NCBI RefSeq assembly: GCF_019175385.1
Contig: NC_083339.1
Span: forward strand, 47,664,074-47,728,073
From: Lycium barbarum
Lineage: Eukaryota > Streptophyta > Magnoliopsida > Solanales > Solanaceae
Length of the DNA stretch: 64,000 nt
Direction: 5' to 3'
Below the pieces are notes generated by a model. That model saw nothing but the letters and a program-made list of their open reading frames with translations, did not search any database and was not told where the DNA came from. Every line of letters starts with the position of its first letter. Within the stretch, counting starts at the first letter, position 1. Shown piece after piece: positions 55,628 to 64,000 of the stretch. The translations under genes and the position numbers were made by a program.

Positions 55628-55962
55628 GCTTAACTCCATTAAGAGGTATTGAGCACCAAATTGATTTTGTAGCGGGTTCTCAAATCCAGAATAAACCGGC
55701 ATATAGAAGCAATCCGGAGAAAACAAAATAGTTGTAAAGACAAGTGGAGGAGCTACTGAAGAAGGGTCTAGTCAAGGAAAGCCTTAGCCCATGTGTCGTA
55801 CCGGTGATTCTTGTTCCGAAGAAAGATAGCACTTGGAGGATGTGCATTGATTGTAGAGCCGTCAAAAACATCATGGTAAAGTATCGCCATCCCATTCCTA
55901 GTCTTGATGACATGTTGGATGAGCTTTGTGGCTCAACTGTGTTTTCGAAGGTTGATCATTAG
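55628..55962 (+). pseudogene. pol: Element Z reverse transcriptase, N-terminal piece
   Basis: Continues the Z pol frame from 1841: LTPLRGIEHQIDFVAGSQ, NKPAYRSNPE, then two stops (TAG and TAA near 55734-55742), then RQVEELLKKGLVKESLSPC, VPVILVPKKDSTWRMCIDC, VKYRHPIPSLDDMLDEL and STVFSKVDH. These are the fingers of a CRM-like reverse transcriptase. Similarity ends at about 55957-55962, where the next residues should be LRSGYHQI, and the sequence changes to the truncated LTR J. The catalytic site is therefore missing. Confidence 0.87.
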
Positions 55963-56321
55963 GGAATCATGTAAGGATCATTAGCTTCATAGGAATATGA
56001 AGTCATAAGCTTTAGAATCTCTAGACATGGATTCATCATCATCATTATCATATTCATAACACGTCCCTTATCCTTGTCTCATGAGTGGCTCTTAATAATT
56101 ATAGACTTATAAATTTCTGGAATATGAGAAAGTCATGGAAAGATAAAAGGAGTCATATTATAGGAGTCATGCCTTAGAAAAGAAGGGACTAGTTTTACAA
56201 ACCTTTATATTTCCTTAACGACTAAGCGTCGTCCTTCCATGCTTACAACTCTAAATTCAAGGCAATTCGTACTAAAATTAGATAACCAGAAACATACTTG
56301 GAGCTAAACTAAGGCAACTAA

Positions 56322-56585
56322 GAGCCCGTTTGGATTAGCTTATAAGTTACTTATAAGTTGTTTTCAGCTTTTTTGAGTGTTTGGCTGGCCAACTTAAAGT
56401 CATTTTGTGCTTAAAATAAGCTCAAAAAAAATTAATTGGGCCCATTTGACTTAGCTTATCTAAAGCAGCTTATAAGCTGAAAACAGCTTATAAGCCAAAA
56501 AAAATAAGTTAGACTACCCCAACTTATTTTTTTTAGCTTATAAGCTGTTTGCAGCTTATAGACATAAGCCCATCTAAACAGGCTC
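56322..56585. mobile_element. Tourist-like MITE in LTR J
   Basis: 264 bp with terminal inverted repeats GAGCCCGTTTGGAT and ATCTAAACAGGCTC (two mismatches), flanked by TAA at 56319-56321 and 56586-56588, the 3-bp duplication of PIF/Harbinger MITEs. The interior is rich in AGCTTATAAG copies that fold back on each other. No coding capacity. Confidence 0.85.
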
Positions 56586-57230
56586 TAAGGGCTGACAAAA
56601 ATTGGGCAGTACTTTCTTTGTTTCTACAACATTCTCCATATAATATAACAACTCCCAAACATCAATAGCAACATCCATAATATTATAATCAATAAAAAAA
56701 TTTAAGCTAGACATTATTTAATTCTCAAGATTCCCTCACACAGTCATCCATAACCATAGTTATCACCCAACGTCGTATTCATTCAAACATAATGCTTCTT
56801 CAATACTCAATGTCATTCATAACAAGATTATACTTACTTCAAGCTAGGAATCATGGCTCCAATCAGTTTACTACTCAAAATACCATTATTACCATATTTG
56901 AGCTCATATTATACCTCCTTATCTAATCCAAGTCTTTCGACCACTCAATACCTTTAATAACATGAAACAAGTGTAAAACTCATCTTTGATTGTGTAGGAA
57001 TGGGTTTTGGATGGAAATGCTTCACTTCGAGAAAACCCCAACTTCAATTCCAAAGAAATTTCTAGCTTCCATCAACCCTAGTTAGCATTCTTGCACTTGA
57101 TTCTACTAGTTTTTAGTATTTGATCTTTGATTCACCTTGGATATGTCTTAGCGAAGTATGTGGAACAATCTAGGGGTCTCTTGAAGTGTGGAGAGGATGA
57201 GAAATAAGAAAAATGAATTTGGGGTCTTCT

Positions 57231-57240
57231 TTATATAAAA
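57231..57240 (-). promoter_or_regulatory. TATA box of LTR J
   Basis: TTTTATATAA on the minus strand, just downstream of the palindromes, with CT-rich sequence about 30 bp further on, as in LTR A. Confidence 0.5.
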
Positions 57241-57261
57241 TTTAAAAGCTGCCCGTCGGGT

Positions 57262-57383
57262 GTTATACGGACACTTATGCGGTCCGTATAAGGAACCGTA
57301 TAATACTTCCAGTGGAGGACACTTCTTTGGACAGGTTATACGGTCCCTTATACGGATCGTATAAGTTATACGGGCCGTATAAC
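57262..57383. promoter_or_regulatory. Array of ACGGNCCGT palindromes, LTR J
   Basis: Copies of TTATACGG...CCGTATAA around ACGG-N-CCGT, in the same position relative to the TATA box as in A. Confidence 0.6.
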
Positions 57384-57723
57384 TCACAATTTCCGAAATC
57401 GCTCCCGTTGTTTCGTTTAACTTCCAATTCTCATGGAACCTCCTTAGCACTTGTTTAACACTTCATTAGCAACCTAAGGAGCGTTATATCTCTTCCTTAC
57501 GACCTTACTAAATCGATATTAGCTTGGTACTTCGCAAAAACCTTCCAAAAGACGACTTATACTTTGCCTTCCTCAACGAACATTCTTCTCTTGCCTCAAA
57601 TGCCTTTGGAATCTTAATTAGAATCATTAAGTACCCCTTATTAATTGTAGGGACATCATATACCTCTTACCCTATGTTAGTTTATTTGCCACACAACGAC
57701 ATGATATTTTCCGAGGTGTAACA

Positions 57724-58580
57724 AAATGGAAGAAAATCCTTCTACAAATCTTCTATAGTAACTGGCCAACCCTAGGCAACTACAGACCTCCATAGGCATT
57801 ATAGGCCTTGGCCAATTCTTCACAGCTTCAATCTTTTGGGTATCTACTCGAATACCATCAGCTGAAATGATATGCCCCAGAAAAGTTACAGAATTCTGCC
57901 AAAACTCACATTTTGAAAACTTGGCATATAACTCTCGAGTCCAACAAATTCCAAGAACAATGCGTAAATGGTTTGCATGCTCTGCCTCTGATCGAGAATA
58001 TACCAGAATATCATCAATGAACACAATTACTAATAGATCTAATAAAGGCCTGAACACATTATTCATCAAATTCATGAATACCGTTGGGGTGTTAGTCAAT
58101 CAAAATGACATCACCCGAAACTCATAATGGCCATATCTAGTTCTGAAGGCTGTCTTTGGGATGTCCTCTTCCTTAACCCTCACTTGGTGGTATTCCAATC
58201 TTAGATCTATTTTTGAGAACCACTCGGCACCCTGCAATTGATCGAATAAATCATCGATCCTTGGAAGTGGATATTTATTCTTTATCGTCACCTTGTTCAA
58301 TTACCTATAATCAATACACATCCTCAAGGAACCATCTTTCTTTCTTACGAACAACACTGGTGCTCCTCACGGCGATAAACTAGGCCTAATAAAGCCTTTT
58401 TCAAGCAGATCTTTCTGTTGCGCCTTTAAATCCTTTAATTCCACAGGGGCCATTCGATAAAGAGGAATAGATATAGGCTTAGTATCTGGCAACCCGTCAA
58501 TGGTAAACTCAATCTCCCGTTCTGGTGGAAGACCGAGACGCTCACCTGGAAATTCATTCACTACTGGGACAGATTGAAGA
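57724..58580 (-). pseudogene. pol: Element I reverse transcriptase, partial
   Basis: Minus-strand Tekay-like pol fragment. In coding order: [33 protein letters not shown], then a disrupted stretch near 58310-58370 (the [21 protein letters not shown] region needs a frameshift and a stop), [39 protein letters not shown], a stop near 58100, then [14 protein letters not shown], catalytic [10 protein letters not shown] (about 58000) and [12 protein letters not shown]. It ends at 57724 where LTR J is inserted; RNase H and integrase are not in the window. Confidence 0.87.
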
Positions 58581-59104
58581 GTTGGTGGCTTTGCTTTTGT
58601 GTCTTGAACTTAGACTAAATGATAGATATAGCCCTTAGCAATCATATTCCTCGCTTTGAGATAGAAAATAAACCTACCTCTCAAGGTCGATGTATTACCT
58701 TTCGATTCTAAAACTGGTTCTCCCGAAAACTGAAATCGAACCATCTTTGTTCTACAATCAACATTGGCTTGACAGGAGGCCAGCCAATCCATACCCATAA
58801 TAACGTCAAAATCTAACACTTTCAACTCATGTAAATCAGCCATAGCATGGCAGCTACAAACTACAACCACACAATTCCTATATACTCATCTAGCTACCAC
58901 TGGTTCCCCTACAGGTGTGGACATGTCAAAAGGTTTGATTGGCTCAGGTTTCACCCCTATACGATTGGCAATATAAGGAGTAATATATGACAAAGTATAA
59001 CCAGGATCAATCAATGCATACACATCATAAGAGGATATTGACAATATACCTGTGACAACATCAAGGGAGGACTCAAGATCCTGTCGTCCAGCTAGTGCAT
59101 ACAT
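58581..59104 (-). pseudogene. pol: Element I protease and spacer
   Basis: Coding order on the minus strand: MYALAGRQDLESS, protease motif ALIDPGYTLSYIT (Ser to Tyr), KPFDMSTPVGEPVVA; a stop near 58884; [34 protein letters not shown] and the spacer [20 protein letters not shown], ended by a stop near 58610. Same order as in A, B and D. The closest match in the window seems to be Element A. Confidence 0.85.
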
Positions 59105-59400
59105 ATGGTTCTGAGGGCCGCCTTAACTGGATGCTCCTCCTCTGCCTCTGCCACGGCCTACTGGAGTCTGGGAAGTTTTCCCAGGAGGGCGCACAGATGA
59201 TAAAGAGCCAACTGCAGACCCCGTCGATTGAGCCACACCTCCACCTCCTCTCAAAGGACAATCCCGCATCATATGAGCAATCCGACCATGAGTATAACAA
59301 GCGTTTGAACCTTGGCGACACTGTCCCAAATGTGGCCTACCACATTGATTGCACTGTGGTAAGGGCGGCCTCATCTAACCAGATTCACCTCTATACTGGG
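59105..59400 (-). pseudogene. gag: Element I gag, zinc-finger part
   Basis: First finger CNQCGRPHLGQC intact (C-x2-C-x3-H-x3-C). Second finger reads CYTHGRIAHMMRDC: its second cysteine is His and the Gly before the His is Ala, so it is damaged. A Gly/Arg-rich tail ([12 protein letters not shown]) follows. It joins the capsid part on its right and the protease on its left, all on the minus strand. Confidence 0.85.
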
Positions 59401-59898
59401 AACATGAAATCTTGGAGCTCTGACCCCGTGTAGAATAAATAGGATGATCAAATCTCTTGCCAGCGAATCGAGGAGGTGCACTGGCCGCTGATTGGCCTAA
59501 CTGACTGGAATACTTCTGCCTTTGACTCAATCTGAACTCACTAGCAGCACTAGAAGATCTGGCCCTCTAACTATACCTTGTATCAGAATCACGCTCGCCC
59601 CTTTGCGACTGCTGTTGTTCCTCCGAATTCTGGGCGTGGGCCTGAATACCAGCAATGTCCATCCCATCCTAGAGTGAGGCCGTCAAACACTCCTTAATCA
59701 GACATGACCCCAAACCACTCACGAACTGGTATACATAGTCCCTCATATCTGCTACCATGGCTGGAGCATACGTAGCCAAGGAATTAAAGTAAAGACTATA
59801 CTCTCGAGCAGTCATATTCCCCTGTCGGAGATTCAAAAACTTGTCAGCTCGGGCCCGTCGAACCTCCAAGGCAAATAATATCAGAGGAAGGCATCCAC
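59401..59898 (-). pseudogene. gag: Element I gag, capsid part, cut by LTR G
   Basis: Minus-strand capsid piece: EVRRARADKFLNLRQGNMTAR, YSLYFNSLATYAPAM, YQFVSGLGSCLIKECLTASL, then after stops the QAHAQN region and an Arg/Ser-rich tail. The N-terminal half, leader and LTR would lie right of LTR G, which begins at 59899. TCCAC (59894-59898) would be the left copy of the target duplication of G. Confidence 0.82.
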
Positions 59899-61259
59899 TG
59901 TTACACCTCGGAAATTTCCCCGTGAACGTACAACGAATAGACTAGCGAAGGATACGGGTATACGGTGTTTTAATAAGAAGGGAATGACATTTGACGACCC
60001 TAAGTAAGATTTCAAAGGGAATGGGAACAAGAGATAGGTTATGCTCCACAATGACTAATTATTGGTTTTGAAGATTTGAAAGTTACAGCTTTGCACTTTG
60101 GCCCAGTTGGTCGTAAAATGAAATACGGACCGTAAAGTAGCATACGGCCGGTAAACCACCATGTCGTATTCAAACATACAAAACTTCAACTTTCTGCCAA
60201 ATGTTCAAATGGTGAAATACGACTTGGAATACGGACCGTAAATTGAAATACGGCCCATAAACCGCGATCGTAAATTACCATGGTTCTCAGCATACCTTTC
60301 TGGTTTTTATATGCTTAAATACGACCACGATATACGACCTATAAACTGGAATACGGACCGTAAACTGGGTTTACGACCACTGTGCACTTCAACTACTGTT
60401 CATTCCGGATCAGATTTTAAGTCATTAAAAGGAGACCTAAGCTCATTAAATTCATTTCATCTTCACGATATTTCTCTCTAGAATACTCTCTACTCTTCAA
60501 CTACAAGAATCCAAAGGAAATTAGTGATCAACTACATGAAACCCACGAAATCAAGTGTAAGAATCACACTAAAGTTCATCTTTCTCAAGAAAACCCAAAA
60601 GAAGTGAAGTAGGGTTTTGGTGCTAAAGGAGTTATTCCATTCAAGGCTTGTTCAACCATCATCTAAGGTACGTTTCATGACTAAACCATGTTGTTTAAGG
60701 TATTGGAAGGTTAAGATACTTGAATTGTAGAAAGACATAGGAAATGGGTCATTAATGAGTGAATAGTGTCATGGTTGGATGGTAGTTGGGTTGAATTATA
60801 AATGTTGGAGTGTTGTGATTATGAATAGATTATAAATGACATTTAAGCCATGAAAAATGTATTATATATGACGAAACACGATAGTAAGCTATAACCATAA
60901 ATGTGGAGAAATTGAAGAGAAATGGTGGATTGTGGTCAATGTATATGAATGATGATTGTTGATTGCGATATTGTGGATGTTGTTGTGAACGTGTAGGAGT
61001 TGATATAGAATAAGGGAAAAGTATTATAAACAAAGGAAGTACTGCCCAAATTTTCCTAGAATTAGTAATGCGTTGTTATAATCGAATTAACTAACGTAAA
61101 TGCGAATTCTCTTTTTAAGGTAGAAACGTGATATCGAAGGAGAACAAGCGAACGATAGCTTAGTTAAACGTCAAAGGTATGTGAGGCTAGTCCCTTCCTT
61201 CTAATGGCATTAATATTCTAGCATGATTTTCCTTCCTCTTCATGAGTTCCTATATTCCG
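59899..61259 (+). mobile_element. LTR G, plus strand, cut by H
   Basis: Starts TGTTACACCTCGG and resembles the LTRs of A and J: palindromes around ACGG-N-CCGT (60122-60365), CT-rich start region near 60470-60500, donor-like AAG|GTACGT (GT at 60668) and AG|GTATGT near 61176. It stops at 61259 where minus-strand LTR H is inserted; its 3' part would be right of the window. Solo or full element cannot be decided. Confidence 0.8.
60122..60365. promoter_or_regulatory. ACGGNCCGT palindromes, LTR G
   Basis: TACGGACCGTA and variants (TACGGCCGGTA, TACGGCCCATA) spread over 240 bp. The flanks differ from those in A and J while the core is kept. Confidence 0.5.
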
Positions 61260-61537
61260 TGTTACGACCCAGCCCCGTAGGCCATGACTAGTGTCCGAGA
61301 TGGACACTCGTACATGTCTTCTAGCCAAAATGTACTTACGTTTAGCATATTAGGGACTTCCACACATACCAGGCAATATATCATCTAGATCATTAATTAT
61401 AATATCGCATATAAACCGATCGGGTTATCATAGTGTAGGGAAATGTCAGACATAACCATATTAACATAACCGGACAAAATGACCCATGACCCACATACAT
61501 GTCTACAGGCCTCTAACAAAGACAAAAGAATCATATG

Positions 61538-61759
61538 ACGGGACAGGGCCCCACCGTACCCCTGAATATACACATACATATATACAACGGAAGAGTTCGT
61601 ACCAAAATGTAGGCTACAGAACAAGGGAGCACTCCAAAGCAGCAGATAGATGGCCTAAGCTGTCGGGTCACTCACGTGAACGTCTGTACCTGCTGGCATG
61701 AAACGCAGCCCCAGAAGAAAGGGGGTCAGTACGGAATATGTACTGAGTATGTAAGGCAT
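61538..61759 (-). other. Conserved hairpin module in H
   Basis: Minus strand: CAGTAC/GTACTG (61740-61745, 61727-61732), CCCC/GGGG (61721-61725 with 61709-61712), GGTGGG/CCCGTC (61550-61555, 61538-61543). Confidence 0.55.
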
Positions 61760-62799
61760 GCAATATAGAAAATAGAACCATAACCGGAACAAGAATTATA
61801 AAAAGTAAGTACATTATCCAGAATGCCAAAGATGCTTATTTCCAAAACACAAATCAGGTATGCCGATGTCATATGCCAGAAATAGTACGGAAAATGAGCA
61901 AATCATCCAGAATATCAAAATGTTTACCTTTCAGACACAAATCATGCATATCATATCCGGCCCATTATAGAACTCAGTGAACAGAACATGGTCGCCACCC
62001 CATCACTGGCGCCATAACATATCATACTTCGGAATAGGGAATAACTCCGTAACACATCATACTCCACAACACATCATACTCCAAAACACATCATACTTCA
62101 GAATGCATATACCACATCATACTTCAAAACGTATATGCATATAACAGATCCCGGCCCTCTAACGAGGGACGCGGTGAACAATGGAGTGGAGAGCGCACGA
62201 TAACATATCCTGGCCCGAGACTCAGTGAAAGATATATTGGGGCGTGCACGAGTAGAGTAGTGAGAAACCATATGTATATAAAACAAATTTTAAGACTCGA
62301 TGGGTACGTACATTAATCGACACTTGAAGGTCATAAACACGTTTCAAGTCAATCCGAGTTAGTATGCAAAAGTTATGGATGTTTTAGTACAGAACCTTCT
62401 ACGAACATTTCAGAAGCTATTTTTGAAAATTCAAAGCAATAATCATATCAAGTACCCTTCGAATATCGCTATGGATCAAATCAAAATAGAACTTTTGGAA
62501 CCATATGTACGTGTCAAAATATATCAAAGACCCAATGGAATAATAAAACGTGCTATCATTTGAAAATCAAGACATTAGTCATATCAATTGTCTCTCGAAT
62601 GCCATTCGGGAACATATCAAATAGAACTTCGGACATCATAGATACTCATCAAAACCATATGAAACAGCTTATGGAAATCAAGAACGTTAGCCATCCTAGT
62701 GGCTTTAAGAATAGGAATCTCTTTGAAGTCATACATATACGTCACCTACTTGTTTCATATGGATCATGCCAAAAGAAAGAAAGGGTAAGCCTTACATAC

Positions 62800-62850
62800 C
62801 TTGCCCGCTTCCTAAGCTAATCCGAACTCAAGTATTTCGCTTCGCAAGAT
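62800..62850 (-). other. Candidate 51-nt leader mini-exon in H
   Basis: On the minus strand TTGTTGTAG precedes and CAAG|GTATGT follows. Length is identical to B, C and E with a diverged interior. Confidence 0.4.
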
Positions 62851-64000
62851 CTACAACAATATTCGTACATACCAAACATTAGCCATAAACACTTAAGACT
62901 TCAATTCTAAACCAACACTTTATTTACAGAAATTTCGGCAGCATTTCCCCGGTAAATACAACAACCCCGAGAATTCAACTCGGCCAAACATACAACAACA
63001 AATCTGAGAATTCAACTCGGCCAAATTATCAACAACAATACCAACAGTCAATTCAAAACGCATTCCAACATTAGCAACATTCTTTCTACAAACTTCAACG
63101 GCGTTTCACTTATATTCAATTCATATTTGCTCACATATTCAAGTACTAATCCGAAACCATTCAAAAAATATTCAAGAACGCTTCAAACAATCCGCACAAT
63201 ATTCAAAACAATTAAACCAATACTCCACTCCACCCGAAACCTTACAAATGCAACAAGAACAATAACAACACATTTCCTTTCTTCAAATTCATGAACTACA
63301 CCAACAATTCACACACTAACAACATTATTTACCATAAATACAAGAAATGATTTTTAACATCACATTAGCTTCTAAACAACTCTCCAACACTTACAACTTC
63401 AACTAGAATCATCAAACTTCCATTATAAACATAGAATTCATGACAACAACAACCAAAATACTAAGTAAAGTTGGTCCCTTATTTCTACACAACACACACG
63501 GCCAAGCACCACATATACACGGCCACAACATACATCCATATTTTCATGAATTTCATCCACTTTTACGTACTACAACATACATAATCATCCATAACATATA
63601 AGAAGAGGATTAAACCTTACCATTTTCCCTTAACGTCTCACTTGGCTAGGATTTGTTGCTTGCAAGAATAGATGTTTTTCTTGCTCCAATGACTACTTCA
63701 CTTTTCTAGGGACCTTCCAATTGGTTGTTTAGCTAGAAGAAAATAATTTTTTTTTATCAAGATTTGGGGGCTTCAATTTTTCTTTCCTTTTGCCGAATGG
63801 CCTCCTTCTCTTTTCTCTCCAAATTTCTTGAAATTTCTAAGGATGGATATGAAAGTATGACTACTTGGTTTTCTAATATACACAAGTGTAATTGATCCAT
63901 GTGGGCCAAGGCCCACCCCCAACTTGGACGGCCACATGGCCCATTCATTCAAGACCATTATTTTTTTTATTTTATTTTTGTATTTCATGAAAAATTATTT

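Larger units (their letters stand above)
55963..57723 (-). mobile_element. LTR J, minus strand, 3' end truncated
   Basis: Read on the minus strand it starts TGTTACACCTCGG at 57723, with palindromes (57262-57383), a TATA box (57231-57240) and leader sequence like the LTRs of A and G, then runs left to about 55963. The 3' part of the LTR, including the hairpin module, is missing, and the left edge joins the RT of Element Z without a recognisable LTR end. It is inserted in the RT of Element I. Solo LTR or remnant of a full element cannot be decided. Confidence 0.75.
61260..64000 (-). mobile_element. LTR H, minus strand, runs off the window
   Basis: On the minus strand the LTR ends ...GGGTCGTAACA at 61260. 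By comparison with F its start should lie about 200 bp beyond 64000. Contents in minus orientation: GGCCATTCGGC near 63795, donor-like GTAAGG at about 63620, GCTGCCGAAATTTCT near 62930, mini-exon 62800-62850 and the hairpin module. Inserted in LTR G; TTCCG (61255-61259) is the only visible copy of the duplication. No coding sequence seen. Confidence 0.85.

Noticed and set aside
56322..56585. hAT-type MITE
   Set aside because: No 8-bp duplication; the flanks give a clean 3-bp TAA, which fits Tourist/PIF-Harbinger better.
61486..61701. 71-codon plus-strand ORF in LTR H
   Set aside because: Antisense to the conserved hairpin module; no homologous protein expected.

Overview
This window is plant nuclear DNA made almost entirely of nested long-terminal-repeat (LTR) retrotransposons of the Ty3/gypsy (Metaviridae) chromovirus type. 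I see no host gene, rRNA gene, tRNA gene or CRISPR array. Plant origin rests on the element types (Tekay/Del-like and CRM-like chromoviruses, initiator-tRNA-Met primer sites, a Tourist-like MITE). A large-genome eudicot such as a member of the Solanaceae is my guess from general resemblance and is not proven here.

Layout. Element Z, a CRM-like chromovirus, occupies the left edge (1-1841, gag and protease) and resumes at 55628 in its reverse transcriptase. Between these halves sits Element A (1842-55627, target duplication GCTTA), a Tekay/Del-like chromovirus. A is itself split by three insertions: B (4558-24716, duplication CAGCT), C (25574-34449, no exact duplication) and D (35069-49846, duplication GATTG). 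B is split by F (12430-21162, duplication GCAGT). The right LTR of D is split by a solo LTR, E (45922-49105, duplication ATAAT). In most cases the interrupted reading frame resumes at the expected codon beyond the insertion. Right of about 55962 lies a second nest: a minus-strand Tekay-like fragment I (57724-59898) cut on its left by a truncated minus-strand LTR J that carries a MITE, and on its right by plus-strand LTR G, which is cut by minus-strand LTR H running off the window.

Coding state. A, B and D carry gag, protease, reverse transcriptase, RNase H, integrase and a C-terminal chromodomain, all broken by stops or frameshifts. F keeps only gag and the start of protease. C has no recognisable gag-pol; it carries one intact 171-codon acidic ORF of unknown function. 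C and F share a non-coding segment containing a 5S-rRNA-like stretch.

Shared non-coding architecture is the most interesting part. Leaders of A, B, C, D and F all contain, 43-44 nt after the primer-binding site, a hairpin with identical geometry whose 8-nt loop holds GTGCAC or GCGCGC, the same two palindromes used by HIV-1 dimer-initiation loops. The LTRs carry conserved splice-site-like signals: AG|GTAAG, a candidate mini-exon of 51-52 nt (about 73 nt in D) ending AG|GTATGT, and an acceptor exactly two bases before the gag start. They also carry a covarying hairpin module in their 3' third. An AACATTCG/CGAATGTT hairpin precedes each polypurine tract, which is expanded to 31 G in B and 21 G in D. 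These suggest one regulatory plan shared by autonomous and non-autonomous members; function is inferred, not shown.
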